Source of the DNA: Euryarchaeota archaeon UBA549
GTDB lineage: Archaea; Thermoplasmatota; Poseidoniia; Poseidoniales; Poseidoniaceae
Assembly: GCA_002495645.1 (NCBI GenBank)
Contig: DAGF01000069.1
Location: forward strand, 1-25,005
Length of the DNA: 25,005 nt
Direction: 5' to 3'
This document shows, piece by piece, positions 16,724 through 25,005 of the stretch; position 1 is the stretch's first letter; every line of letters begins with the position of its first letter. The notes beneath the pieces were generated by a model that saw only the letters and a list, made by a program, of their open reading frames with translations, made no database searches and was not told the origin of the DNA. The translations under genes and the position numbers were made by a program.

Positions 16724-18004
16724 GTGCGCATCGGTTTGGTCGGCAAACCCAACGTGGGCAAATCCACGTTCTTCAGCGCAGCCACGCTGGCCCAAGTTGA
16801 CATAGCCAACTATCCTTTTTGCACCATTGACCCGAATGTTGGGGTCGCCTTTGTTGAGGCTCGTCTCGCCTGCCCCTGTCAAGACCTCCGAGAGAAATTG
16901 GAGGCGGAAGGCCGGCTGGAGCCCACGCAAGAAGACGACCCGCGACAAGGAAGTCTATGTGAACCACGAACGGGCACCTGCATCGGTCATCGACGCTCAG
17001 TCCCCATCGCTCTTGTCGACGTCGCCGGACTTGTTCCTGGTGCTAGCGAGGGCCGTGGACGAGGCAACGCGTTTCTGGCCGACCTTGCCAACTGTGATGT
17101 GCTGATTCAGGTGGTTGACGCCGCAGGTTCAACCGATTTGGAGGGTCAGTTCAGGGGTGCAACCTCCTCTTTAGAAGACGCCATCGCCGCAGTCCAGGCT
17201 GAAATCGAATTCCTTGAACAAGAGTTGGACGCTTGGATTGGTGGCTTGTTGGAAGACGGCTGGAACCGTGGTGTTCGTCGTGTTCAGGCCGAAGGCGAAA
17301 AGGGACTGACGTCCTTTGTTCAAGAACGCCTCAGCGGGTTGGGGGCGACCCCACCACTCGTCGCACAAGGCATGGCGACCTTCAACGAACTTCACACCTC
17401 AGACGCTCAACCTTGGGACTGGGACAGCACCTCCCTCCATCTTCTTGGGCGCTGCATGCGAGAGCAATTATTCCCCATTGTTTACGCTGCCAACAAAATG
17501 GACATCGCTCCACAGGGCGTGGTTGAAGCGTTTTCAGACCGTTCCATGTACGCGTGCATGGCCGACATGGAACTCGCACTTCGCCGTGCTTCTTCGGCGG
17601 GGCTCATCGATTATCGCAGCGGACAGCCCCGCTTTGAGGTTCAGGCTGAAGCCACACTCAACGAGGCCCAGAAAAAAGCCCTCAATCACATGCAGGAGCG
17701 CCTGCAAGCCGCTGGTGGAACAGGTCTTGCCAACCTCATGGACGAGGTCTTGTTCGACCGGTTGAACCACATGGTGGTCTATCCGGTGCAGGACGAAACG
17801 CATTGGGTGGACGGCGACGGACGCGTGCTTCCGGATGCTTTGGTCGTGCCTTCGGGTCTTCACGCCAAGGCCCTCGCTGGACGCGTTCACACCGATTTAG
17901 AGGCCGGTTTCATCCGAGGTGTTGATGGCCGAACTCGACGGGTCGTTGGTGCTGACCACGAGTTGGCCGATGGCGACGTGCTGAAAATCCACGCCAAGTC
18001 TTGA
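16724..18004 (+). CDS. Obg-family GTPase with TGS domain, archaeal YchF-like type
   Basis: Predicted translation-associated P-loop NTPase of 426 residues. G1 is GKPNVGKST (7-15), the switch region has NYPFCTIDPNVG, G3 is DVAGLVPGASEGRGRGNAF near 100, and G4 is N257-K-M-D260. A helical insert follows G3, and the C-terminal 75 or so residues are a TGS domain (VVYPVQDETHWVDGDG through ADGDVLKIHAKS). Bacterial YchF/OLA1 has NxxE at G4 and prefers ATP. The NKMD here, with the paired motifs CPC and C-EPRTGT-C before G3, is as I recall for the archaeal branch and suggests GTP. The spacing between those cysteine pairs is enlarged by an acidic insert. Start is GTG 16724, where the family begins, with GAGG ten bases upstream. 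It converges tail-to-tail with the zinc-ribbon gene, three bases apart. Confidence 0.9.
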   Translation: MRIGLVGKPNVGKSTFFSAATLAQVDIANYPFCTIDPNVGVAFVEARLACPCQDLREKLEAEGRLEPTQEDDPRQGSLCEPRTGTCIGHRRSVPIALVDVAGLVPGASEGRGRGNAFLADLANCDVLIQVVDAAGSTDLEGQFRGATSSLEDAIAAVQAEIEFLEQELDAWIGGLLEDGWNRGVRRVQAEGEKGLTSFVQERLSGLGATPPLVAQGMATFNELHTSDAQPWDWDSTSLHLLGRCMREQLFPIVYAANKMDIAPQGVVEAFSDRSMYACMADMELALRRASSAGLIDYRSGQPRFEVQAEATLNEAQKKALNHMQERLQAAGGTGLANLMDEVLFDRLNHMVVYPVQDETHWVDGDGRVLPDALVVPSGLHAKALAGRVHTDLEAGFIRGVDGRTRRVVGADHELADGDVLKIHAKS

Positions 18005-18007
18005 GCC

Positions 18008-18394
18008 TCAGTGGCCCTTCGGACGGTCGTAAGCGGGCGTTAGTCGAGCCATGTCACCGGAATATTGGCCGCCTCGGTAGATGAAGAGGACTGGAGCGGC
18101 GAGGGTGAGCAGAATCAGCAAGATGAGGAAAAACAGACCCCATGGTTCAACCCCAGACAAGGTAGAGCCCCACAACACCCACAGGAAGGGGAGGTAGAGG
18201 AAGATGCTGTATCGGCGTGCAATGGTGGAAAAACGAGCGCTTGAGGTGCTCTTCTCAAACAGCACAGGAACGTCTTCTTTCTTCACCAGTCCCCTTTCCA
18301 CCCCGCATCGAACGCAGACTTGTGCGTACTGGCCGTTTCCGTGAATGAAGAACTCACGAGGATAGGTGCTTCCACAGAGTCTGCAGGTCGGCAT
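18008..18394 (-). CDS. Zinc-ribbon protein with two membrane helices
   Basis: Unnamed 128-residue protein. Residues 4-30 hold two CxxC knuckles, C4-R-L-C7 and C27-V-R-C30, a treble-clef or zinc-ribbon type site. Two hydrophobic helices follow at about 62-76 (YSIFLYLPFLWVLWG) and 87-106 (LFFLILLILLTLAAPVLFIY). The zinc site and a basic stretch (SSARFSTIARR) precede the helices, so the N-terminus is probably cytoplasmic. It is the last gene of the minus-strand group, 36 bases after the fused pab gene, and ends three bases from the end of the GTPase gene. No function can be assigned; small anchored zinc ribbons are often of unknown role. Confidence 0.75.
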   Translation of the reverse strand: MPTCRLCGSTYPREFFIHGNGQYAQVCVRCGVERGLVKKEDVPVLFEKSTSSARFSTIARRYSIFLYLPFLWVLWGSTLSGVEPWGLFFLILLILLTLAAPVLFIYRGGQYSGDMARLTPAYDRPKGH

Positions 18395-18430
18395 GGCTGT
18401 TCCCTGTTCAACCCAGCCGTAAGGGATTCT

Positions 18431-20671
18431 TCAACCATCCGATTGAATGTCAAGGAATTGGGCAATGACGTGCTCCCCGTCCCGGGAACCAATGGATTCG
18501 GGATGGAACTGGACACCGTGAAGAGGAAGGGTTGGGTGACGCAATCCCATGATAAGTCCAGAAGTCGCTTCCGTAGCGTTGACCACGAGTTGATGTTCAC
18601 CGTCTTCGATGGCGACCAGTGAATTGTATCGCGTGAATTTCAATCCTTGACCTTGCCCGATAAAGACCCCAGTCCCGTCGTGGTCGACTTCAACCGGCAC
18701 GCCATGAACCGGTCCAAATGGAGAGGACACGACGTTTCGTCCGTCGGCAAGTGCCAGTGCCTGATGTCCGAGACAAACGCCCAGCACGGGCATGGTCAGC
18801 TGACCGTCGAGTGCAAGGTGGGCCAACGCCATCGTCAGTAAGGCGTCCTGAGGGCGACCTGGACCCGGGCCGAGGATCAGGTGTGATGGGCGCAATTGGT
18901 CAAGCACATCGTGGAGCGCCACCGGGTCCAGCCACTGCTCGCTCAAAGGCGAACGCCCCTCGAGCACCACGACATCCCGTCCCGTTTGGGCGATGGCATC
19001 GGCGATGTTGAGTGAGAAGGAATCGAGGTTGTCAATGAACAGAACGCTTGGTTTTTCCTCCCCCAGAAGCGCCTCGTCCAGCGTTTGAATCCTACCGGTG
19101 TTCGACGAAGCATGATTTCGAAGCGGCGGTTGGAGGGGGTGGATGGCCAAATCACCGGTCGGCAAGGAAGTTTGTTCTTCTTTCATCCATCCCGCAGCCA
19201 CCCTGAGTGCAGCTCCTTTCCAGGCCGCTTCTTCAACCTCGTTCTTCGGTTGAGAAGCGATGGTGATGCCGCCTCCTGCGCCGACAGAGGCGTTCCACCG
19301 CCCGGCTTGCCGATGGGCTTCAAGGGTGCGAATCAAGATGTTCCAAGCCGATTGGCCGGCGTGGACGTCGATGTAGCCGATGGAGCCCGTCCAGAAGGAA
19401 CGAGGCATTTCCTCCAACTGATCGATGACGGCACACACCATGGTTCGGGGACACCCCGTGATGGACCCTCCCGGGAAGACCGCTTGCAGTGCACTTGCAC
19501 CCGATTCGTCAGGTCGGAGCTGAGCGGTGATATGACTGACCAAATGCTGGACGTTGGCGTAGGCCTCGACGTCAAAACGGTCAACGCTGATGGTTCCAGG
19601 AACAGCGACCTGCGTCAAATCGTTGCGCATCAAATCCACCAGCATCCGGTGTTCTGCCCGTTCTTTTTCGTCGCCGATCATCGTCTCTCGGTAGCGGGCG
19701 GCTTCGTCAGCGGTCGAGCCTTGCGGGCAGGTGCCCTTGATGGGTGAAGTTTGCAGCATGTCCCCGTCGCACATCAACAGGGATTCAGGCGATGAACTGG
19801 CGAGGGCAAAACCAAGGTCATGCGCTTCGGTGTAAGCGGAAAACGGCGCCGGGTTGCTTCTCAACAGGCGTTGGTAGACGGCGTAAGGGTGGTCAATTTC
19901 CCCCTGCCAGTGCTTGCCGATGTTCACTTGGTACACCTGACCGTTGATGATGCCTTGACGCACGGCTTCCACGTTACCTTCGTGCGTTTCATCGGTGTGG
20001 GTCACCGCTTCCCGATGCGGTTGGGCAGACGGTACTGAAACGGCCTCACCGTTCCACGAAATGCAAGCCTCGGCTCCACGGCACCACGCTTCGCTGTGCC
20101 CAAACACCTCCACGCTGTCGTGGTGATGGTCGATGACAACGCCGCCGTTCACCTGCCACAAGACAGCCAACAGCGCTCCCTCTGCGGGTGGGTGTTGAAG
20201 GCGAAGCGGTTGGGTCCACTGGACGAGGTCGTAGGCCAAGGCACCCGACCAGAACGCCCGTTTGGGAAGGGAGGTGGTGTGGGGATGGTTGAACGGTTCA
20301 TGCGAAGTTTCTCCGCTCAACTTTGCAAAGACGTCTTCGAGGTCCCTCGCTCGTAGGGTGACGCTGTGGTACCATGACCCGTGTTTCCACTCCTCTACTT
20401 CAGCCTCCAGAAGCGGGCGCTCTTGCGTGAGATGAATTTCCCCATTCAAGGGTTCGTGGGGTTCTGCGCAAACCATCGTGCTGCGTGATGGTTGGCGAAT
20501 GACCACCCGCTTGCTCGGGGGTGCAGCGATGAGAGAATGCTTGGCGAGGTGCGAGGGTGGGCCTCCAGAAACCAAGAGCACACGGTCTGGAGCGCCGAAG
20601 CGGAAAGCCCCCTCGCCCACGAGCTGGTTGGCTTCCAGTTGCTCAACGAGGGCCATCACGTGTTCAGACAT
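18431..20671 (-). CDS. pabBA: Fused aminodeoxychorismate synthase (PabB-PabA)
   Basis: Makes 4-amino-4-deoxychorismate from chorismate and glutamine for p-aminobenzoate and folate. 746 residues. The N-terminal chorismate-binding domain has SSSPESLL, TSPIKGTCPQG, VDLMRNDL, VFPGGSITGCPRTMV and GAGGGITIAS. K312 in PIKGT is diagnostic: PabB uses this lysine, while anthranilate synthase TrpE has alanine there. The C-terminal glutaminase domain starts near 542 (VLFIDNLDSFSLNIADA), with C633 in GVCLGHQ and H723 and E725 in HGVQFHPES, a full triad. Ammonia would pass directly between domains. The PabB-PabA order is the reverse of the more common GATase-first fusions. The frame is open to 20854, but that is antisense shadow of pabC. 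ATG 20671 overlaps the pabC stop by eight bases and fits the domain start. The adjoining lyase supports the pab assignment. Confidence 0.92.
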   Translation of the reverse strand: MSEHVMALVEQLEANQLVGEGAFRFGAPDRVLLVSGGPPSHLAKHSLIAAPPSKRVVIRQPSRSTMVCAEPHEPLNGEIHLTQERPLLEAEVEEWKHGSWYHSVTLRARDLEDVFAKLSGETSHEPFNHPHTTSLPKRAFWSGALAYDLVQWTQPLRLQHPPAEGALLAVLWQVNGGVVIDHHHDSVEVFGHSEAWCRGAEACISWNGEAVSVPSAQPHREAVTHTDETHEGNVEAVRQGIINGQVYQVNIGKHWQGEIDHPYAVYQRLLRSNPAPFSAYTEAHDLGFALASSSPESLLMCDGDMLQTSPIKGTCPQGSTADEAARYRETMIGDEKERAEHRMLVDLMRNDLTQVAVPGTISVDRFDVEAYANVQHLVSHITAQLRPDESGASALQAVFPGGSITGCPRTMVCAVIDQLEEMPRSFWTGSIGYIDVHAGQSAWNILIRTLEAHRQAGRWNASVGAGGGITIASQPKNEVEEAAWKGAALRVAAGWMKEEQTSLPTGDLAIHPLQPPLRNHASSNTGRIQTLDEALLGEEKPSVLFIDNLDSFSLNIADAIAQTGRDVVVLEGRSPLSEQWLDPVALHDVLDQLRPSHLILGPGPGRPQDALLTMALAHLALDGQLTMPVLGVCLGHQALALADGRNVVSSPFGPVHGVPVEVDHDGTGVFIGQGQGLKFTRYNSLVAIEDGEHQLVVNATEATSGLIMGLRHPTLPLHGVQFHPESIGSRDGEHVIAQFLDIQSDG

Positions 20672-21413
20672 CGTGTGGCCCCACGACGGACCACGTGCTC
20701 TCCTCGGTAAAATGTTGGGCCATGAGTCGTTGGCATGTCGTTGAGAGCACGTCCGAATTCCCGATGGCTTCACCGTCCACGCCGTTGATTCGGCACACGC
20801 CCATGCCGGTGCCCACCACGACCATTTCCGCACAACGGGCCACCGTTCGTTCATTCAGCCGCCCTCTGATCACGGGCAACCCTGCATCGGGTAAGAGCGA
20901 TTCAAGAACGGCGGCGGTAATGCCGTCCACGCCTCCGTCGGTGGACGGCGACATCCACACCGTCCCGTCCTCGTCCAGCACCATCGGTGTGCCTCGGTCT
21001 GCATCCACAATGGCGTAATCATGAACCAGCAAGGCCGCATCGCAACCAGCGTTGGCCGCTGCTTCTGCAGCGGTTGAGTAGGCCGTCCAATCGCCGTGTT
21101 TTGTGCCGTTGGTTCGTTCATTCCATCGTGGTGCGGGAACGGTGATGGCATCGATGACTTCGTCGCGAAAGGTCAGTGGGCGTTGCCTGACATGCCACGC
21201 ATCATCCCCCGCCGACCAGGAAATCCGGGCCAGCCGCCAGCCTGCTTGTTCAGATTCGGCGGTGATGCTTGGTGGTTTGTCGGGCAATTCGATTCGCAAG
21301 CGCTTGGCGTGCTCTGTCAAACGCTGGCGATGAGCTGTCCAATCGGCAACGGCGCCGTTTTCATTGACAAGGACGGTGGTGAACACTTCCGAGCGTGGAC
21401 CGCTGTTCACCAT
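20664..21413 (-). CDS. pabC: Aminodeoxychorismate lyase-like PLP enzyme (class IV aminotransferase fold)
   Basis: Predicted to release pyruvate from aminodeoxychorismate, giving p-aminobenzoate. 249 residues of the class IV PLP fold. HRQRLTEHAKRL matches the conserved HlxRL helix. K105 in GTKHGDW is the likely PLP lysine. AAEAAANAGCDAALLVHDYAIVDA and TVWMSPSTDGGVDGITAAVL match the later core. The usual Glu in the ETxxSN motif appears as Asp-Arg (DADRGTPMVL), and about 25 residues at the N-terminus are missing compared with typical PabC. The sequence is thus divergent. A related D-amino acid or branched-chain aminotransferase is possible, but the overlap with pabBA makes PabC much more likely. 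The start ATG 21413 has GAGG seven bases upstream, overlapping the stop of the preceding surface-protein gene. Confidence 0.85.
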   Translation of the reverse strand: MVNSGPRSEVFTTVLVNENGAVADWTAHRQRLTEHAKRLRIELPDKPPSITAESEQAGWRLARISWSAGDDAWHVRQRPLTFRDEVIDAITVPAPRWNERTNGTKHGDWTAYSTAAEAAANAGCDAALLVHDYAIVDADRGTPMVLDEDGTVWMSPSTDGGVDGITAAVLESLLPDAGLPVIRGRLNERTVARCAEMVVVGTGMGVCRINGVDGEAIGNSDVLSTTCQRLMAQHFTEESTWSVVGPHDV

Positions 21414-21422
21414 GGTGCGCCC

Positions 21423-24400
21423 TCACAACAAATCGTCAAGGAAGGAGGTGTCAATTTCAGGCATCTTTTGCACCGGTGCAGGCTCGTCCAGCAGTCCGTC
21501 CAGCAGCGAGGGGTCAACCTGTGGTTTGAGAACCGGTTGCGGTGCTTGGTAGGCAGGGCGACCATAATCCGCCGATTGGATTTGGTTGGCAGCGGCGTAA
21601 ATGTCGTCGGCTTGTTGGGTGGAGATGCCGGGCGGTGGTGCAGGAGCAGCGGCGGGTGCTGCGGGACTCGGGGCAACAGGAGTGGATGAGTCCCAGTTAC
21701 TGTCCTGAATACCCCAGGTTGCTTCTTGCAATTCCCACGACTTCGAGCGCTGTTTGGAGTTGCTTCGGCCCCGAACGACCAGGACGAGCAAGAGGAGCAC
21801 GATGAGGAACATACCGGCTGCGATGAGGTTGGGTGTGGTCAGCAACGACTCAAGGGAGAGCTGACTGTCGCCTTCACCTGCACCATCATCGCCATCACCA
21901 CCGCTCAAGGCCCCGAGCTTCACCGCTTCAACCGTTGATTTGGCCACGGCGTCGTCGTAGGGCACGACGGCGACATAGTAGGCTGATGTGTTGGTCAAAC
22001 CGTCAAAGAGATCCGGTGTGATGAGGAAGGAATTGGCCGACACCGTTTCGCCCACCATGGTGGCGTCGTCCGTGCTCGTGAACATCTCTTCGCTGATGTA
22101 GATGTGATAGCCGCGAACGTTGGCATTGACCGAATGCTGCCATTCAACGAAGATGCTGTTCTCTTCAAACCACTCCGCTTCAACCTCCTCAATGTCCGGG
22201 AGGTACACGCCAGGGTCGGTGATGCCCTCATCGGTGGATTCTGCGGATTCCACCTCGAGCATGTCATAATGAGCGTTTCCGGACGAGTCCATGACGACCA
22301 CAGCCACCCAGACCTTCTGCCCAGCGATGACGGGTACATCGCCAGAGATCACGTCGATAACGAGTGGTAGGCTTGGAGCCCTGTCGAGGGTTGCGATGGG
22401 GTTGAGCGCCATTTGGGTGCCTTGTACCCCAACCGTCCCTTCGAAGTCATAGGTCTCTGCATAGACGAGGTATTCCCATACATCATCGGCCTCAGAGAGG
22501 TCAAAGGAAAGCAGCAAGGCGCTGCCATCGTCGTTGGGACGGTCGGTCAAGGTCAGTTCAGCCAATCGGTCAGGCGCCGTCTTGTCGTTGATGTTGTCGA
22601 TCGGCGTCACGCTGACTTGAGTCAATTCGGTCAAGTGGACGTTGCCCTTCAGGTCGTGAACCGTAACGGCCACGAAGAGTTCCACATCGGGACGAATCAA
22701 ATCGGGCGTGCCTGCGGAGAGGTCCGAACCGTCCTCCACGTAGAGTGCCGATGAAATGGTCAACTCAATGGGGTTGGTGCGTTCGTCAATCCATTGCTTG
22801 TTGAAGGAGAAACAGCCGCACGTGTTCGGGTTGTTGCCGAAGGCTGCGTAAGCAACGGACAAATCCTCCACGGGGGCGTTGGCGACCCACACGGTGTAGG
22901 ATGCGAAATCCTCCACTGTCGAGGGCTCCCAAACCACGTCGATGGCGGTGCCATCGTCATCAGCGTGGTCAAAGGCCATCAAGGACGTAATTCGTGGCGG
23001 CGTGGTGCCTTGGCCGATGATGTTCTGGAGCGGCGTGGCGGTCACCAGCATGACCTCGTCGACGTTGCCGTTGAGCCAAACGTCGTAGGCGACCACACCA
23101 ACGGTGTAGATTTGACCGTCGATGAGCGGGACACCGTCCAACGAGGTGATGATGGTTTGATTTTCATCGCACGGGTTCACTACGGCGGCTTGCGAGAAGC
23201 CATCAACGCTTCCAACAATGCCGTCGTCTTGCGCATCACCGCCCTGCTGGACAAACACCGTGTAGAAGGCACAATCCTCGGCTGCACTGGTGTTCCAGTG
23301 CACAGCGATGCGCCCGCCTTCATCGTTGGCCACATCCTTGGCTTCGGTCCCCGTAATGGGGTCGGGAGCGTCGTTATCGTTCAGTTCGCCGGTGGGTACC
23401 ACCGGTCCGACGACGGCCACGTCGGAGAGGTTCTCTTGACCTGCTTCATCAACGCAGGTGAAGCCAATCCAAACGGGGACACCTGGCGTCTGCGAGATGA
23501 CGGATTGGTTGCCTTCATTGGGTGCATAGGAGGTGTAGGGCGTTCGGCCCAGCGCATCCAGCATTGGGGTGGTTGAGACATACACGTTGGTGCTGGCGAG
23601 GTCGAGTGCTGTGCACCGAGCCCATTCGAGTTCAATATCACCGTCGTCACCGTTGCTGCCCATGGCACTGGCGCTCGCCCAGAGCGGTGCGCCGGGAATT
23701 TCGTCACTCGGTGAAGCAGGCCCCAATGGCTGGGAGACCTTGCCCCAACGACCATCGGTGTACTCAGCAACAACGACGGCGTAGTACTCCGTTCCATCCT
23801 TGAGTGGAACGCCGTTGGCCGTTTCGATATCGGCTGCCAGGCGGCTGTGAAGGGAAACGGCCTTGTCGGGTGTTTGACCGAGCAGTTCCAGTTCTGTGGG
23901 CGCCGTGGCCCACGGGCCTTCGTTGAGGAACACGAGGTAACGAGCGAAGTCCTCGTCGTGAACCAAGGACCATGAGGCGGTCAGCACACCACCGCCATCG
24001 TCGGGGCGGTCCTCCAAGCCCTCCATGCTCACCGGCGTATCGGTTCGAACATAATCGTAGGTAAGGCGAGCTTCCAAACTGCCGTTTGAAGGCGAGAACA
24101 AGCGGAGCGTGACGTGGCGGGTGTTGTTGTACAACATGCCGTTATCGACGGCATCCTGCAGGTTGAGCGCAAGCCCGGGGTCTTGGCTGAGGTTGAGGAG
24201 GACATCGTATTCCAGAGCGACCGACTTGGCCCACACGGCGGCTCCGGTGGTTGGGGACGTCAACACGACGGGCACGTTTTGGAACAGCAGACCGTGAACG
24301 CCGGGTGTGCCCACGGTGCTGTCAAGGGCATAAGCGCTCGACGGGTCAACGAGATCAATCTGCATGCCGGGATGCGTCATGGTGGTGATGTTGAGGCCAC

Positions 24401-25005
24401 CGCCGCCGACACCAACGCCGCCGAAGGTCCGTACGGTCAGCGGCAGAGCTCGGCGCATCAAGGTGGAATCCACCGGGGTAAATTGACCGGTTCGCTCCCA
24501 TGCCTGCAATGCCAAGGTGCCTGAGTCACTCTCGTCGGCAATGGCCCAAATGTGGTTGGCGCCCAAGATGGCGGTCGTTGCCCCCATGGCTCTGAGACTG
24601 GTCGTGAAGGCGTGGCTGTCGGTTCGTGCTTCCGAGAGCATCAGGTTGTTTTGGGAGCCGACCGAGAGCAACTCGTCGCCATCGCTGACCATTTGGGTGA
24701 CCGGGTATTGGATTTGGAAGGCCGACGTACCGTCTTCAAAATCACCGCTTGAAGCGTTCCAGTGGGTCAACGGCCCCACGTCGGTGGCCATGTGGATGCC
24801 CCACCAGTCCGCTGCGAGCGCCGTCACGGTGTTCGATGGCAACTGGTCAAAGCGGTGAGTGGAACTGACTTGGAGGCTGCTGGGGTCGACCAGCGACACA
24901 CCCGGGCGGTCCACCGCACCTCGCCCGTCATGACCAACGATGAGGGTGGAGGTGCCGACGTTGTTGGTGGTGACGGCGAGACCCCACGCAGATTGACCCA
25001 TCAAT
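21423..25005 (-). CDS. Large FN3-repeat surface protein with C-terminal anchor (5' end outside window)
   Basis: The visible 1193 residues are open to the right edge, so the N-terminus is missing. Residues 1 to about 300 have short beta-rich repeats (LIVGHDGRG, IHMATDVGPLTHW, IWAIADES) suggesting a beta-propeller. From about 332 to 1040 come six FN3-like domains, most opening with an acidic turn then a Trp strand, such as DRPDDGG and DHADDDG. Odd Cys pairs occur in these domains. A single membrane helix spans 1060-1077, followed by basic residues, which places the repeats outside the cell. The 116-residue inner tail has SWELQEATWGIQDSNWD, a Pro/Ala linker, and two copies of a short motif, DPSLLDGLL and DTSFLDDLL. 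The protein may bind polymers or other cell-surface partners; no catalytic domain is seen. It lies nine bases upstream of pabC. Confidence 0.8.
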   Translation of the reverse strand, partial: LMGQSAWGLAVTTNNVGTSTLIVGHDGRGAVDRPGVSLVDPSSLQVSSTHRFDQLPSNTVTALAADWWGIHMATDVGPLTHWNASSGDFEDGTSAFQIQYPVTQMVSDGDELLSVGSQNNLMLSEARTDSHAFTTSLRAMGATTAILGANHIWAIADESDSGTLALQAWERTGQFTPVDSTLMRRALPLTVRTFGGVGVGGGGLNITTMTHPGMQIDLVDPSSAYALDSTVGTPGVHGLLFQNVPVVLTSPTTGAAVWAKSVALEYDVLLNLSQDPGLALNLQDAVDNGMLYNNTRHVTLRLFSPSNGSLEARLTYDYVRTDTPVSMEGLEDRPDDGGGVLTASWSLVHDEDFARYLVFLNEGPWATAPTELELLGQTPDKAVSLHSRLAADIETANGVPLKDGTEYYAVVVAEYTDGRWGKVSQPLGPASPSDEIPGAPLWASASAMGSNGDDGDIELEWARCTALDLASTNVYVSTTPMLDALGRTPYTSYAPNEGNQSVISQTPGVPVWIGFTCVDEAGQENLSDVAVVGPVVPTGELNDNDAPDPITGTEAKDVANDEGGRIAVHWNTSAAEDCAFYTVFVQQGGDAQDDGIVGSVDGFSQAAVVNPCDENQTIITSLDGVPLIDGQIYTVGVVAYDVWLNGNVDEVMLVTATPLQNIIGQGTTPPRITSLMAFDHADDDGTAIDVVWEPSTVEDFASYTVWVANAPVEDLSVAYAAFGNNPNTCGCFSFNKQWIDERTNPIELTISSALYVEDGSDLSAGTPDLIRPDVELFVAVTVHDLKGNVHLTELTQVSVTPIDNINDKTAPDRLAELTLTDRPNDDGSALLLSFDLSEADDVWEYLVYAETYDFEGTVGVQGTQMALNPIATLDRAPSLPLVIDVISGDVPVIAGQKVWVAVVVMDSSGNAHYDMLEVESAESTDEGITDPGVYLPDIEEVEAEWFEENSIFVEWQHSVNANVRGYHIYISEEMFTSTDDATMVGETVSANSFLITPDLFDGLTNTSAYYVAVVPYDDAVAKSTVEAVKLGALSGGDGDDGAGEGDSQLSLESLLTTPNLIAAGMFLIVLLLLVLVVRGRSNSKQRSKSWELQEATWGIQDSNWDSSTPVAPSPAAPAAAPAPPPGISTQQADDIYAAANQIQSADYGRPAYQAPQPVLKPQVDPSLLDGLLDEPAPVQKMPEIDTSFLDDLL
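22135..24015 (-). repeat. Six tandem FN3-like domains in the surface protein
   Basis: Domain openings fall near residues 332, 448, 557, 679, 821 and 939 of the visible protein, a period of about 109-142 residues. The shared pattern is an acidic D-x-x-(N/D)-(D/E)-G turn, a strand with Trp or Phe, an acidic ED or LD turn and Y-x-V-(F/Y/W). They are diverged from each other, so they are protein repeats rather than recent DNA duplications. The sixth is the least typical. Confidence 0.7.

Noticed and set aside
20672..20854. N-terminal extension of the pabBA frame
   Set aside because: It is out-of-frame overlap with the pabC coding end on the same strand, has a low-complexity Trp/Arg sequence, and the PabB domain begins after ATG 20671.
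1..25005. tRNA or rRNA genes, CRISPR arrays, insertion sequences, attachment sites
   Set aside because: I saw no cloverleaf sequence, no regularly spaced direct repeats, no transposase or integrase motifs and no terminal inverted repeats. I could not run a covariance-model search.

Overview
The window looks like a chromosomal segment of a marine planktonic euryarchaeon, most likely Marine Group II (Candidatus Poseidoniales, Thermoplasmatota). Archaeal pointers are a radical SAM protein of the RaSEA family (archaeosine tRNA modification), an Obg-like GTPase of the archaeal type with its four-cysteine insert and an NKxD G4 motif, and a pyruvoyl phospholipid decarboxylase. The style is also typical of the group: dense packing, ATGA and TGATG gene overlaps, strong Shine-Dalgarno sites, and a large FN3-rich surface protein with one C-terminal membrane anchor. 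The lineage call is inference; there is no rRNA or other marker here. No tRNA, rRNA, CRISPR array, transposase or integrase was seen, and no stretch over 300 bases lacks a gene.

Layout, left to right. (1) Bases 1-8651 hold two very large overlapping plus-strand genes that form an AddAB-type helicase-nuclease. The first is AddB-like, with a degenerate helicase domain and an intact Fe-S PD-(D/E)XK nuclease; its 5' end is outside the window. The second is AddA-like, with all UvrD motifs and its own nuclease with four cysteines. (2) At 8623-10290 a SAM methyltransferase (minus) and a prolyl iminopeptidase-type hydrolase (plus) diverge. (3) Bases 10397-14321 hold a coiled-coil protein with an acidic tail, a phosphatidylserine/archaetidylserine decarboxylase, a membrane-anchored alpha/beta hydrolase and RaSEA. 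(4) Bases 14361-18004 hold a candidate promoter and a perfect 8-bp palindrome, then a 90-residue two-helix membrane protein, a 661-residue polytopic protein and the Obg-like GTPase. (5) On the minus strand, from 25005 down to 18008, lie the FN3 surface protein (5' end outside the window), PabC-like aminodeoxychorismate lyase, a fused PabB-PabA aminodeoxychorismate synthase and a small zinc-ribbon membrane protein.

How genes work together: AddB and AddA should form one complex for resecting double-strand breaks. PabBA and PabC together convert chorismate to p-aminobenzoate for folate. The decarboxylase makes an ethanolamine lipid headgroup. The most unusual object is the 661-residue protein at 14717-16702. 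By eye it follows the helix pattern of subunit I of cbb3-type heme-copper oxidases, but the expected heme and copper histidines are absent and it carries two perfect EF-hand loops at its C-terminus. This could be a calcium-responsive, non-catalytic relative of an oxidase core. All homology statements are from reading the sequence and from recalled family motifs; no search was run.
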